Shown: one piece after another, positions 8,805 to 17,578 of the stretch
Layout: each line of letters begins with the position of its first letter
How positions within the stretch are numbered: the first letter of the stretch is position 1
Origin: Novosphingobium sp. AAP83
GTDB taxonomy: Bacteria; Pseudomonadota; Alphaproteobacteria; Sphingomonadales; Sphingomonadaceae
Assembly: GCF_001295795.1 (NCBI RefSeq)
Contig: NZ_LJHY01000039.1
Span: 1-64,000 of the forward strand
DNA length: 64,000 nt
Direction of reading: 5' to 3'
The notes under the pieces: model-generated
Databases searched by the model: none
Seen by the model: the letters and a program-made list of their open reading frames with translations, nothing else
Told to the model about the DNA's origin: nothing
Position numbers and translations under genes: made by a program

Positions 8805-10079
8805 ATGTTCGATCCTGCTGCCATTTCCCTGACATCAGCCCTGAACCCTGGCGCAATTCCGGCCAATGCGGTGATGCTGGAAAATGCCGGTACGTCTGGC
8901 GATGCAGCAGAACCGGCGCAATCCGGCGGGTTTGAAGCCTTGCTGGCGCTGCAATCAGCCCAAACTCAGATCGCTTTGCCAAGCAATCGCATCGCGCAGC
9001 AGACCGTCGCCACAGTGACCCTGCCGACACTGGCCCAATCACTGGCGCAACCGGCAACCGGCAAGAGTTTGCCGGATGCGGCAATGCCGCTTGCCGCTTT
9101 TGCCGGGGACTTGGCGGAAACGCCTGATGAGGACCGCCCAGAGGACGAGGTGGCGGCTTTGGCTTTTATTACAGACCCCGCAGTGCTAGCATCGATTCTC
9201 GCCGCGCCCGAGCGTTTGGCCGGTGACAGCACCCAGCCGGGCCGGTCAACGGCAGCAACCGCGCCGTACCTTATGCTCGTGCCTGAGCCAATCACACAGA
9301 ATCCGGCACCATCTGCAAAGCCGGAACTGGCCGCCAACGCTGCGGTTATTGCCTTGGCGCAAGCGGCGGTAATCGAACTTGATCCGGAGGCAATGCCGGT
9401 TTTGTCGCAGGAGGCCGCCGATAGCATTGCACCTGCGGTGAATGTAGCGGCGCAGCTCCAGACCCGTCCGGCACCAAGCGCGCGCGCCGGAGCCAAGGCG
9501 CAAGAACCGGGCATCGAGCCGCCGGTTATCGCGGTGCCGTCGGAGGCTGTGAAAGACTTGGCCGATGAGGCCGCGCTGCCAGAATTGCCCGAAGAGATGG
9601 CCTCGCCCGTGATCGCCCGCGCAACAGAACCCGCGCCAGCACAGGACACGGCGCCAGCAGGCCGCGCCGAACCGCGCGCCGAACGCGTTGATTTTGCGAC
9701 GCTGGTCGAAACGCTGAACCGCGCGCGCGAAGAGGCATCGCCGGGCACGGTTCGCGTATCGCTTTCCCATGCCGATTTCGGGCGGGTTTCGATGCGGTTC
9801 GAACAGGATGACAAGGGCCTGTCTGTGGCGATGAGCAGCGCCGATCCCGGATTTGCCCGCGCGGTTACCGCATCAAACGAAGCGGCATCGGGCGCAACGT
9901 CATCGGACACCCCGCGCGGCCAATCATCGCAGGCCAACACCGGCAGCAGCGCGCAGGGTGAAAACAACCGCCAGCCGCAAGGCCAGCGCGCAGACACGCC
10001 CGAACGCCCCGCCGCACAGTTGCGCGATACGCTTCGCCGCAAGGATGATGCCGGTTCGGAAAGCGACATCTTTGCCTGA
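8805..10079 (+). CDS. fliK: flagellar hook-length control protein FliK
   Basis: This 424-residue protein sets hook length and triggers the export specificity switch. Most of it is low-complexity Ala/Pro/Glu sequence, typical of the FliK ruler part. A Flg_hook-type C-terminal domain is recognisable around residues 290-350 (LVETLNRAREEASPGTVRVS followed by SHADFGRVSMRFE). The last 70 residues are polar and disordered. I chose the ATG at 8805 because GGAG lies 9 bases upstream; a TTG at 8799 is too close to that site. It lies between fliJ and fliL, where FliK is expected. Confidence 0.85.
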   Translation: MFDPAAISLTSALNPGAIPANAVMLENAGTSGDAAEPAQSGGFEALLALQSAQTQIALPSNRIAQQTVATVTLPTLAQSLAQPATGKSLPDAAMPLAAFAGDLAETPDEDRPEDEVAALAFITDPAVLASILAAPERLAGDSTQPGRSTAATAPYLMLVPEPITQNPAPSAKPELAANAAVIALAQAAVIELDPEAMPVLSQEAADSIAPAVNVAAQLQTRPAPSARAGAKAQEPGIEPPVIAVPSEAVKDLADEAALPELPEEMASPVIARATEPAPAQDTAPAGRAEPRAERVDFATLVETLNRAREEASPGTVRVSLSHADFGRVSMRFEQDDKGLSVAMSSADPGFARAVTASNEAASGATSSDTPRGQSSQANTGSSAQGENNRQPQGQRADTPERPAAQLRDTLRRKDDAGSESDIFA

Positions 10080-10126
10080 CATTTGCGACATTCAAACCCT
10101 GAATTTCAAATCTTGAGAGAACCCGC

Positions 10127-10717
10127 ATGAGCGACAAGGAAGACAAGCCCAAGAAGAAGAAGGGCGGCGGCATGATCATGAAGATCATGATCCCCGTTGC
10201 CATGCTGGCCGTGGGCGGTGGCGGCGTGTTCGGCCTTGTTGCAGCTGGCGTGATTGGCGGCGGCGGCCATGCCGAAGTCAAAGAAGACAAGAACCCCAAG
10301 CTGATCCGCAAGGGTGAGGTCGACCCTTATGCGCCGGTGGCCAAAGAGGGCGAAGGCGAAGGCGGCGGGGCCGATGTTGACGGCGAAGGCGGGAGCGAGT
10401 TCCGCACCGTCTATTACAACTTCCCCGAGGACTTCACATCGAACCTCAAGGATTCCGAAGGGTTGCTACAAGTCAACATCGCGGCATCGACGCGGCGCGA
10501 TTACCGTGTGATCTTGTGGATGAAAAAGCACGAAATGGCAATCCGGTCTGCCGTGCTGATCGCCATTGCCGATACGCCCGAGGAAGAAGTCTATTCCCCC
10601 GATGGCAAGGGCCGCCTGCAAAAGCGCCTGACGGCAGCGATCAACAAAGTCCTGACCGATACCGAAGGGTTCGGCGGGGTTGATGCGGTCTACTTCAAAT
10701 CCTTCATCGTCCAGTAA
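10127..10717 (+). CDS. fliL: flagellar basal body-associated protein FliL
   Basis: This 196-residue inner-membrane protein surrounds or stabilises the stator. A Lys-rich N-terminus (EDKPKKKKGGG) is followed by one membrane segment (about residues 17-42). The periplasmic linker is acidic and the C-terminal FliL domain includes the LQVNIAASTRRDYRVILWMK and LIAIADTPEEEVYS strands. The C-terminus ends VDAVYFKSFIVQ, as usual for FliL. It starts the second half of the operon, 47 bases after fliK. Confidence 0.93.
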   Translation: MSDKEDKPKKKKGGGMIMKIMIPVAMLAVGGGGVFGLVAAGVIGGGGHAEVKEDKNPKLIRKGEVDPYAPVAKEGEGEGGGADVDGEGGSEFRTVYYNFPEDFTSNLKDSEGLLQVNIAASTRRDYRVILWMKKHEMAIRSAVLIAIADTPEEEVYSPDGKGRLQKRLTAAINKVLTDTEGFGGVDAVYFKSFIVQ

Positions 10718-10751
10718 GCTTGCCAGCAACCGTGAAAGCCACTATTCCACA

Positions 10752-11645
10752 ATGAAACCAGAGCGCGCCTTCATTGCCGAACGTGCCTTGGCCCAGCACG
10801 ACCCTGTCCTGCTGCGCCCCGGCCCCAGTGTGGGCGATCTTGTGCCTGCATTGGCACGGATGAGCGAGCGCATGGCCCGCACGCTGCGCGGCGCGCTATC
10901 CCCGTTGCTGGGCGGGAGTGAGCCGCAGATCAATCCGATGAAGCCGATGCAGACGGATTTTGCCGACTTCTGTTCGGAAATCCCGCGTCTGGCCGCCAAC
11001 AGCCTGTTCCACATCGGCAGCGCGCCATTCATGGTGACAATCGAGGGCGAGAATGTGTTGCGCCTCCTGGACCGCGCCTTTGGCGGCCCCGGCGATACGC
11101 CATCATCCTTGCCCAAGGAATTTACGCTTTCGGCAGAGCTGCTGATCGAGCGTGTGGAGCAGATCATCGCGGCCTGTCTGGCGCTGGCGCTGGGCGGATC
11201 GACCGGCGGTGCGATCCGTGCGGTGCGGCGCGAGTCGGCTTATGCCAACCTGCAAGCGATGCCCGATAGCACGCAAGTTGCAGGGCTGACCTTTAACGTC
11301 AACGAACAAGGCCGGATGCCCTGGGGCATATCGCTGGCGTTCCCGATTGAGACGCTGGCGCAAGTTTTTGCCCATGGCGAGACGACCACGCGTCCGCCAC
11401 GGCCACCGCGCGGCCCGAATTCGCCAACGCAAGCACCGTTTTCCGAACTGCCCATCGAGGTGACCGCCGTGCTGGTGGACATGGCTTTGCCGCTGGCGAC
11501 CATTTCGACGCTGGAAGTGGGGCAAATCCTTTCTGTGCCGATTGCGCGCAGCGTGCCGCTGATCGTGGGCGGCAAGCCATGCGCGCATGGTTCCATCGGC
11601 GCGCTGGATGATCGCGTTGCCATCCAGATCAGCCAACTTTCCTGA
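10752..11645 (+). CDS. fliM: flagellar motor switch protein FliM, unusual N-terminus
   Basis: This 297-residue C-ring protein should bind FliG and FliN. The CheC-like middle domain is visible (FCSEIPRLAANSLFHIGSAP). The C-terminal SpoA domain reads LPIEVTAVLVDMALPLATIS followed by LEVGQILSVPI. The canonical FliM N-peptide (LSQxEIDALL), which binds phospho-CheY, is absent: the protein starts MKPERAFIAERALAQHDP. The only longer in-frame start (10680) runs through the end of fliL and does not supply the motif. The protein is also about 30 residues shorter than enteric FliM. Position between fliL and fliN supports the name. Confidence 0.88.
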   Translation: MKPERAFIAERALAQHDPVLLRPGPSVGDLVPALARMSERMARTLRGALSPLLGGSEPQINPMKPMQTDFADFCSEIPRLAANSLFHIGSAPFMVTIEGENVLRLLDRAFGGPGDTPSSLPKEFTLSAELLIERVEQIIAACLALALGGSTGGAIRAVRRESAYANLQAMPDSTQVAGLTFNVNEQGRMPWGISLAFPIETLAQVFAHGETTTRPPRPPRGPNSPTQAPFSELPIEVTAVLVDMALPLATISTLEVGQILSVPIARSVPLIVGGKPCAHGSIGALDDRVAIQISQLS

Positions 11646-11670
11646 ATTACTTTGTAAAAGGCCCGACCCA

Positions 11671-11982
11671 ATGACCTTCCAACCGCGCGGTTTTGATTTT
11701 CTCAAGGATGTCGACGTCCGCTTGACTGTCGAACTTGGCCGCACATCGATGAAGTTGAAGGATGTGCTTACCCTCAGCGAGGAGTCCATCGTCACGCTGG
11801 ACCGGATGACTGACGAATTGCTGGATGTGATGGTCAACGGCAAACTGATCGCACGCGGTGAAGTGGTGGCACAAGGCGACCGCTTTGGCCTGCGCATCGT
11901 CGAGCTTTTGGGCACTGAACCCGATGCAGGCCCTGCACCTGCCCCTGCGCCCAAACGGGCCGCGAAAGGGGATGCGTCCTGA
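11671..11982 (+). CDS. fliN: flagellar motor switch protein FliN
   Basis: This 103-residue protein has a single SpoA domain (DVDVRLTVELGRTSMKLKDV, then TDELLDVMVNGKLIARGEVV and DRFGLRIVEL), as in FliN C-ring subunits. It lacks the long N-terminal extension found in enteric FliN. A Pro/Ala-rich tail ends the protein. The ATG at 11671 lies 25 bases after fliM; a longer frame from 11587 would overlap fliM and is unlikely. The stop overlaps the fliO start by one base. Confidence 0.94.
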   Translation: MTFQPRGFDFLKDVDVRLTVELGRTSMKLKDVLTLSEESIVTLDRMTDELLDVMVNGKLIARGEVVAQGDRFGLRIVELLGTEPDAGPAPAPAPKRAAKGDAS

Positions 11983-12272
11983 TGTTCTGGTACATTTTAA
12001 AGCTGCTGGTACTGCTGCCGTTGATCGGCGGATTGGCATGGGCCAGCTTGAAGTTTGCCAAGCGGATGGAGGGCAAGTTTTCGGGCGGCACCGGGCCGAA
12101 ATCGGTGCGGATCATTGAAACGCAGATGCTTTCCCCCACGCTGCGGTTGGCGGTGCTGGAATTCCACGGGCGCGAAATTCTGGTTTCAGCGGGCAAGAAC
12201 GGCATTGTCCGGCTGGCCGAAGCCCCATCGCGGACCAAAGCGGACGCGGTGGAAGAGGAGGCGGTACAGTGA
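11982..12272 (+). CDS. fliO: flagellar biosynthetic protein FliO
   Basis: This 96-residue membrane protein assists assembly of the FliP export-gate complex. One N-terminal hydrophobic segment ([20 protein letters not shown]) is followed by a cytoplasmic FliO domain with [20 protein letters not shown] and [18 protein letters not shown]. Small size and position between fliN and fliP fit. It overlaps fliP by 4 bases (GTGA). Confidence 0.9.
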   Translation: MFWYILKLLVLLPLIGGLAWASLKFAKRMEGKFSGGTGPKSVRIIETQMLSPTLRLAVLEFHGREILVSAGKNGIVRLAEAPSRTKADAVEEEAVQ

Positions 12273-13045
12273 AGCGCCTTCTTACTGCCATAACAACCAT
12301 GCTCGTGCTGTTGCCGCATCATGCGATGGCGGCGGTGGCCCCTTCGCCCGAACCTGCTGCGATGTCGGGCGCGCTGGACCGCGCGTTCGGGCAGATGGCG
12401 GGCGCGCAAAGCGGTGGCACGCTATCGCTATCGTTGCAGCTTCTGCTGGTCATGGGTCTGCTGACGATCCTGCCATCGCTGGTGCTGATGATGACCAGCT
12501 TTACGCGTATCCTGATCGTGCTTTCGATCCTGCGGCAAGCCATGGGCCTTCAGCAATCGCCGCCCAATCAGGTGCTGGTGGGGCTGGCGCTGTTTCTTTC
12601 GCTGTTCATCATGGGGCCAACGCTGGACCGGGTGAACGCCAATGCGATCCAGCCCTATTCCACCGGACAAATCGGCGCGGAACAGGCGTTCATCAATGGC
12701 GGGCGCGAGTTTCACACGTTCATGATCCGCCAGACGCGCGAGACGGATTTGCAGATGTTTTCATCCATGGCCAAAGCGCCCAAATTCGCAACGCCCGCCG
12801 ATGTGCCTTATTCGATCCTGCTGCCCGCATTCGTGACCAGCGAATTGAAAACCGCGTTCCAGATCGGCTTCATGCTGTTCCTGCCATTTCTGGTGATCGA
12901 CCTTGTCGTATCATCGGTGCTGATGAGTTTGGGCATGATGATGATGAGCCCGACTATCGTATCGCTGCCGTTCAAGCTGCTGCTGTTCGTGCTGGTGGAT
13001 GGCTGGGCGCTGCTGATGGGCAGCCTTGCCGCGAGTTTTGGATAG
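12269..13045 (+). CDS. fliP: flagellar biosynthetic protein FliP
   Basis: This 258-residue export-gate protein has a cleavable signal peptide at its N-terminus (ending HHAMA-AV) and four membrane segments. Conserved FliP blocks are visible: [40 protein letters not shown] and [20 protein letters not shown]. It starts with GTG at 12269, overlapping the fliO stop. It belongs to the fliPQR export gate. Confidence 0.96.
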   Translation: MKRLLTAITTMLVLLPHHAMAAVAPSPEPAAMSGALDRAFGQMAGAQSGGTLSLSLQLLLVMGLLTILPSLVLMMTSFTRILIVLSILRQAMGLQQSPPNQVLVGLALFLSLFIMGPTLDRVNANAIQPYSTGQIGAEQAFINGGREFHTFMIRQTRETDLQMFSSMAKAPKFATPADVPYSILLPAFVTSELKTAFQIGFMLFLPFLVIDLVVSSVLMSLGMMMMSPTIVSLPFKLLLFVLVDGWALLMGSLAASFG

Positions 13046-13062
13046 CCTCTGCCCGCCCCTGA

Positions 13063-13102
13063 CCCCTCCCTCCTTTGACAAGCTCAGGATGAGCGGGAGG
13101 GG
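13063..13102. repeat. palindromic intergenic repeat between fliP and fliQ
   Basis: A 40-base element begins CCCCTCCC and ends GGGAGGGG, a perfect 8-bp inverted repeat. Its interior contains TTTGACAAGCTCAGGATGAG. That core resembles a short intergenic repeat I remember as common in sphingomonad genomes (CTTCGACAAGCTCAGGA...). It fills most of the 71-base fliP-fliQ gap, the only gap of this size within fliL-fliR. Confidence 0.6.
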
Positions 13103-13116
13103 AAGTAGGACCATTT

Positions 13117-13389
13117 ATGGAAGATACCGCATCCCTTCTTTCGCTAGCGGACCGCATGTTGTGGATCACCGCGCTGGTGGCAGCGCCGGTGCTGCTGGCA
13201 TCGCTGGCCATCGGCCTTGTGATCGGCGTGATCCAGGCCGCCACATCGGTGAACGAGCAGACGCTGACGTTTGTGCCCAAGCTGGCGATCACCGCCGTTG
13301 TACTGGTGGTCTTTGGCGGCGCGATGTTGGGATTGATCGGCGATTTCACCAAGGAAATCTTCGACCAGATCGCGCTGACCGGCCGGTGA
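13117..13389 (+). CDS. fliQ: flagellar biosynthetic protein FliQ
   Basis: This 90-residue protein has two membrane segments and is a small subunit of the export gate. It has the FliQ pattern: ADRMLWITALVAAPVLLASL, then GVIQAATSVNEQTLTFVPKL and a second hydrophobic segment. Length is exactly that of the family. It lies 11 bases before fliR. Confidence 0.95.
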   Translation: MEDTASLLSLADRMLWITALVAAPVLLASLAIGLVIGVIQAATSVNEQTLTFVPKLAITAVVLVVFGGAMLGLIGDFTKEIFDQIALTGR

Positions 13390-13399
13390 GGACACGCCC

Positions 13400-14182
13400 G
13401 TGATCCAGATGAACTTCGGCTTTGGCGCGCTTGAGGCCGATTTCTGGCGTTTTGTGTTTGTGATGACACGGATTGGCGCAGCGATGCTGGCCGCCCCGTT
13501 GTTCGGCATGGCAACCGTGCCCTATCAGGTGCGCGTGGTGGTGACCGGCGCGATTGCGCTGATGATCTGCGCTTGGACGCCGGTGGTCGCCCCACCCGCG
13601 CTGCTATCGCTGGCCGGCATGTTGAGCGTGGCCGGTGAAGTGCTGCTGGGCTTGGCGCTGGGCTTTGTTCTGCAACTGACCTTTGCCGCGCCGACGCTGG
13701 CCGCTGAAATCATCGGCGGCGGTATGGGCATGTCGATGGCAACAACCGCTGACCCGGTGAGCGGGGCGAGTTCGCCTGCGCTGGGCCAATACTTTGCGGT
13801 GGTGCTGACGGTGATCTTTCTGGGCACGGGCGCGCACCTGAACTGGATTGCGCTGCTGGTGGAAAGCTATGCTGCATTCCCCCCCGGCTCTTCCTGGTTT
13901 GTGCCCGAGCGGTTTGAACAGATGACGCAGTTTGCCAGCATGATGTTCATCACCGCGCTGCTGATCGCGCTGCCGGTGACGCTGATCCTGCTGCTGGTGC
14001 AAGTGACCACCGGGATCATCAGCCGGTCGGCGCCTGCGCTCAACCTGTTTTCGCTGGGCCTGCCTGCGGGCGTGCTGGCAGGGCTGGCCGCGATGGTGGC
14101 AGCCGCGCCGCTGCTGACCGACTTCATGATCGATCTTTCCGCAAGTGCAGTGGGGCAAGCTGCCGCGCTGCTGGCGCAATAG
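13400..14182 (+). CDS. fliR: flagellar biosynthetic protein FliR
   Basis: This 260-residue membrane protein of the export gate has about six hydrophobic segments. Typical FliR stretches are FWRFVFVMTRIGAAMLAAPL, the GMSMATTADPVSGASSPALG loop, and SRSAPALNLFSLGLPAGVLA. The GTG at 13400 has GAGGAC 6 bases upstream; the ATG at 13409 is an alternative. It is followed by flhB 16 bases downstream. Confidence 0.95.
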   Translation: MIQMNFGFGALEADFWRFVFVMTRIGAAMLAAPLFGMATVPYQVRVVVTGAIALMICAWTPVVAPPALLSLAGMLSVAGEVLLGLALGFVLQLTFAAPTLAAEIIGGGMGMSMATTADPVSGASSPALGQYFAVVLTVIFLGTGAHLNWIALLVESYAAFPPGSSWFVPERFEQMTQFASMMFITALLIALPVTLILLLVQVTTGIISRSAPALNLFSLGLPAGVLAGLAAMVAAAPLLTDFMIDLSASAVGQAAALLAQ

Positions 14183-14198
14183 GGGGGGGCCTTGAACG

Positions 14199-15362
14199 AT
14201 GGCCGAGACTGAGGGCGAGAAGTCCTTTGCCCCTACAGAGAAACGCAAAAAGGACGCGGCCAAAAATGGCGACGTCGTCCGCTCACGCGATCTGGCGACG
14301 GCGGTTGGCGTGCTGGTGGGGGCGGTGTGGCTGAAATTTGCAGGGCCGTGGGTGTTTGAGGTGATGCAGGACACCTTGCGCGCATCATTGACGATGGACC
14401 GCGCCGCGATTGAGGATTTCAACCCGCGCAAGTTGCTGATCGGCGCGCTGATCGTGGCCTTGCCGCCGGTGTTCCTGCTGGGCGGACTGGTGCTGGCATC
14501 ATCGGTATTTTCCCAAATCGGCATGTCTGACGGGCGCTGGATCCCGTCAAATCTTGCGCCCAAGGCATCGCGGATCAACCCGCTATCGGGCCTGAAACGC
14601 ATGTTTGGCGCGCAGGGCTGGATCGAGCTGGGCAAAGGCCTGGCCAAGCTGGCGCTGATGGGCACGATTGCGTGGGTATGGGCCTCGGGCGAGCTATCGA
14701 AGCTCATCGGCTTTGGCCATGGCGATATTCACGGGCAACTGGTGATGGCGTGGGATGCGATCACCTCACTCGCCTTTGCGCTGGCCTATGGCCTGATCAT
14801 CATCGCGATGATCGATTTCCCGATCCAGTGGCTGCGCCGCTTCTTCCGCCTGCGCATGACGCTGCAAGAAGTGAAAGACGAATCCAAGGAATCCGAAGGA
14901 TCGCCCGAACAGAAAGCCGCGATCCGCCAGAAGCAGCGCCAGTTTGCGATGGGTGCGATGCAGGCCGCGATGCTAAAAACGCAGTTCGTGATCACCAACC
15001 CGAGCCACTTTTCGGTGGCGATGACATATGACCCCGATCTTGCCCCGGCCCCAGTGGTGCTGGCCAAAGGGCGCGGGGAAAAGGCGCTGGCGATGCGCCA
15101 ACTTGCCGCCGAAATGAGGATTCCCACGCTGGAAATCCCGCCGCTGGCGCGTTCTGTCTATTTCACCACGCGCGAAAACCAGGTGATCCGCGAGGATTTG
15201 TATTCCGCTGTTGCGGTGGTGCTGGCGTTCGTGATGTCGCTGAGGCGCGGCGAGGCACCGGTCATGCCATTGATCGACGTACCCACCCATATGCGGTTCG
15301 ACGCAGAAGGACGTCCCGAGCTTGTAGCAAGCCTTAACACGCGCGTGGCGCAACCGTCCTAA
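14199..15362 (+). CDS. flhB: flagellar biosynthetic protein FlhB (NPSH variant)
   Basis: This 387-residue export-gate protein switches substrate specificity by self-cleavage. The family N-terminus is clear (EKSFAPTEKRKKDAAKNGDV), four membrane segments follow, then the linker LQEVKDESKESEGSPEQKA. The autocleavage site reads NPSH (FVITNPSHFSVAMTYDPD) where most family members have NPTH; the cleaved Asn-Pro bond is kept. The C-terminal domain has the conserved PPLARSVYF block. It lies between fliR and fliD. Confidence 0.95.
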   Translation: MAETEGEKSFAPTEKRKKDAAKNGDVVRSRDLATAVGVLVGAVWLKFAGPWVFEVMQDTLRASLTMDRAAIEDFNPRKLLIGALIVALPPVFLLGGLVLASSVFSQIGMSDGRWIPSNLAPKASRINPLSGLKRMFGAQGWIELGKGLAKLALMGTIAWVWASGELSKLIGFGHGDIHGQLVMAWDAITSLAFALAYGLIIIAMIDFPIQWLRRFFRLRMTLQEVKDESKESEGSPEQKAAIRQKQRQFAMGAMQAAMLKTQFVITNPSHFSVAMTYDPDLAPAPVVLAKGRGEKALAMRQLAAEMRIPTLEIPPLARSVYFTTRENQVIREDLYSAVAVVLAFVMSLRRGEAPVMPLIDVPTHMRFDAEGRPELVASLNTRVAQPS

Positions 15363-15367
15363 GACCT

Positions 15368-16807
15368 ATGGAAACCACCTCAGCCACTTCGTCGAGCTCG
15401 GCAACTGCCCAGATCATATCGTCGCTGGGCGCGGGCAGCGGTATCAACACCTCGCAACTGGCCGAACAGCTGGCCGCAGCGCAATTTGCATCGCGCAAGG
15501 ATTTGCTTGCTGCCAAAAGCGAAAGGCTGACGGCGCAGATCTCGAGCGCGTCCAATCTGCGTTCGCTGATGTCGACGCTATCAAGCTCCATCGGCTCGCT
15601 GATCCGCACGGGCGATCTTGCGGTCAAGCCGTCCATCGCCAATGCCAATGTTGCCAGCGTTTCCAAAGGCACCGCCACCGGCAGCGGGTCTTACTCGCTT
15701 GAGGTGACCAGCCTTGCCAATTCGCAACGGCTGGTAATGCCAGCCTATCCTGCATCCACTTCGACGGTGGGTTCGGGCACGCTGACGCTGCGGTTTGGCA
15801 CCATATCGGGCAGCAGCTTCAACCCTGATGCAACCCAGACGCCGGTCGATATCACGATCGCTGCGGGCGCAACGCTGGCAGACGTGGCCACGGCAATCAA
15901 CGCATCGGGATCGGGCGTCAGCGCTTATGTTGCCAATGGTGCAGCGGGCGCGCAACTGGTGCTGAAGGGCAAGGAAGGCGCGACCAGCGGCTTTGTGCTT
16001 GAGGCGACCGAGACCGTGGGCGATGAAGGACTTGCCAATCTGGCGTGGACCCCTGCTGCCGATATCAGCCGCTTGAAAGGCACCGCCAGCGATGCCGCCT
16101 ATACCATCGACGGCGTTGATTATACGGCCAAAAGCAACACGATCAACGATGTCTTGCCGGGCGTGAACCTGAAGCTGACCGCCACCAACATCGGTGCGCC
16201 GACCACGATCACTTTCAGCGATCCGTCGGGCAACATTTCATCGGCGATGACCGATCTGGTCGATGCGCTGAACGAAGTGGCATCGCAGCTCAATTCGGCG
16301 ATGAACAAGGATTCGGGTGATCTCAACAACGATCCCAGCGCGCGTGCATTGCGCACCGCGCTGATCACGCTGGCCGGAACCAAAGTGATGCCAAACGCAG
16401 CGGCAGACGAACCTTCAACTTTGGGCGACCTTGGCCTGAAGATCGAACGCAATGGCACGTTTGTGCTCGACGCTGACCGGCTTGCTGCAACGCTGAAGGA
16501 CAAGCCGCAAGCAGCAGGCGCGATGTGGACCACCGGCGTGTTCGGCGTGTTCGGCACGATGGACAGAATCGCGCGGGCAGCCTCGTCCACCACCGGCGGG
16601 GCTTCGCTGGGCAGTTCCATCACGCGCTATACCGCGTTGCAAAAGTCGGTCGGTGAATCGGCAACGAAGCTGACCGAAAAGCAGGAAGACATGCGCCAGC
16701 GCCTCGTCTCGCGCTTTGCCGTTATGGATGGCCGGGTTTCCGGATCGCAATCCACCCTCTCCTTCCTCAAGGCGCAAATTGACGCCTGGAATTCGAGCAA
16801 GAACTGA
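15368..16807 (+). CDS. fliD: flagellar filament cap protein FliD
   Basis: This 479-residue capping protein promotes flagellin polymerisation. The N-terminal D0 segment is recognisable (IISSLGAGSGINTSQLAEQL followed by AKSERLTAQISSASNLRSLM). The middle has beta-rich FliD domains. The C-terminal helix (KLTEKQEDMRQRLVSRFAVM ... LSFLKAQIDAWNSS) matches the family end, where the ARF-M motif becomes SRFAVMDG. It lies 5 bases after flhB and overlaps fliS by one base. Confidence 0.95.
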   Translation: METTSATSSSSATAQIISSLGAGSGINTSQLAEQLAAAQFASRKDLLAAKSERLTAQISSASNLRSLMSTLSSSIGSLIRTGDLAVKPSIANANVASVSKGTATGSGSYSLEVTSLANSQRLVMPAYPASTSTVGSGTLTLRFGTISGSSFNPDATQTPVDITIAAGATLADVATAINASGSGVSAYVANGAAGAQLVLKGKEGATSGFVLEATETVGDEGLANLAWTPAADISRLKGTASDAAYTIDGVDYTAKSNTINDVLPGVNLKLTATNIGAPTTITFSDPSGNISSAMTDLVDALNEVASQLNSAMNKDSGDLNNDPSARALRTALITLAGTKVMPNAAADEPSTLGDLGLKIERNGTFVLDADRLAATLKDKPQAAGAMWTTGVFGVFGTMDRIARAASSTTGGASLGSSITRYTALQKSVGESATKLTEKQEDMRQRLVSRFAVMDGRVSGSQSTLSFLKAQIDAWNSSKN

Positions 16808-17190
16808 TGCTGCACCACCGCAACGATCCTTCGGAAGCCTATCGCCGCGTCGATTTCGACGCACGCGTGCGCGGCGCGGATTCACGCCAATTGGTGGACT
16901 TGTGCCTGGAACAGGTGATCGGCTCTGTCGGCCGAGCGATCCATGCTTATGAACGGCAGGACAATGCCGCCAAGAGCGCGGCGCTGACCCGCGCGGTGGC
17001 GGCGCTGACAGCATTGCAAATGGGGGTTGATGGCAGCAACCCGACCGCGCAAGCGCTGACCCAGTTGTATCAATCCGCCCGCAGCGCCATTCTGGATTGC
17101 GTGACGCGCTTCAACGGCCCCAAGCTGATGGAAATCCGGCAGGACTTCACCGAAATCCGCGAGGCCATGCTACGCAGTATTGCGGCCTGA
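16807..17190 (+). CDS. fliS: flagellin chaperone FliS
   Basis: This 127-residue helical protein should bind the flagellin C-terminus in the cytoplasm to prevent early polymerisation. The FliS pattern is visible: an early ADSRQLVDLCLEQVIGSVGR helix (family: P..lv.mLydg.i..l..a), then later helices with TALTALQMGVDGSNPTAQAL and LMEIRQDFTEIREAM. The ATG shares a base with the fliD stop. It is the last gene of the flagellar run. Confidence 0.9.
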   Translation: MLHHRNDPSEAYRRVDFDARVRGADSRQLVDLCLEQVIGSVGRAIHAYERQDNAAKSAALTRAVAALTALQMGVDGSNPTAQALTQLYQSARSAILDCVTRFNGPKLMEIRQDFTEIREAMLRSIAA

Positions 17191-17578
17191 TACCAAGACC
17201 GACGTCATTGTGCTTTACGCCACAATTTCGCAGCAGCAAAGAACCAGCAATGTAGATGTCCCTTTTTTGGTCACGCCAGCAATCTAAACCCTTACAGCCA
17301 AGATATTTGCCGCTATTGGTTAACGAATATTTTGGTTTAGATTCGCTTGATTTACAGTGATTCATTGCCAGAGCCATTTTTTATTAAATGGAATCAAGGC
17401 ATTTTACAATTACGTCAATCAAGCTCCCGATCTATCCCACGATACAATCGTTAACGCGCGCAGGCCGGACTACCGGTTCAGCCTGCACGCGCAGTGGGGC
17501 ATAGATGATGGCGGGATATCTTCAGGGCTTTGACCTAAGCCGGACTTGCGCAAGCGCGGTAACTACGCAGGTGCCGGC
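17191..17578 (+). promoter_or_regulatory. AT-richer leader region before the RTX gene
   Basis: These 388 bases hold no convincing gene. They are richer in A and T than their surroundings, as promoter DNA often is. An imperfect inverted repeat, GCGCGCAGGC near 17456 and GCCTGCACGCGC near 17481, could form a hairpin but is not followed by T. GTTAAC occurs at about 17320 and 17450. A 25-codon reading frame from 17505 ends exactly on the RTX start (ATGA) and might be a leader peptide. None of this proves a promoter. Confidence 0.3.

Noticed and set aside
8966..10069. 367-codon minus-strand frame opposite fliK
   Set aside because: Ser/Ala-rich shadow caused by the Ala/Pro-rich fliK codons.
12055..13062. 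335-codon plus-strand frame overlapping fliO and fliP
   Set aside because: Alternate-frame shadow rich in Ala/Arg/Asp; fliO and fliP are well supported in their own frames.
13604..14707. 367-codon minus-strand frame across fliR and flhB
   Set aside because: Antisense shadow spanning two real genes, with no ribosome site or recognisable domain.
17191..17545. CtrA-type full sites (TTAA-N7-TTAA) in the motility intergenic regions
   Set aside because: Several GTTAAC half-sites occur (near 2003, 8775, 17320, 17450 and 23330), but none has a properly spaced second TTAA.
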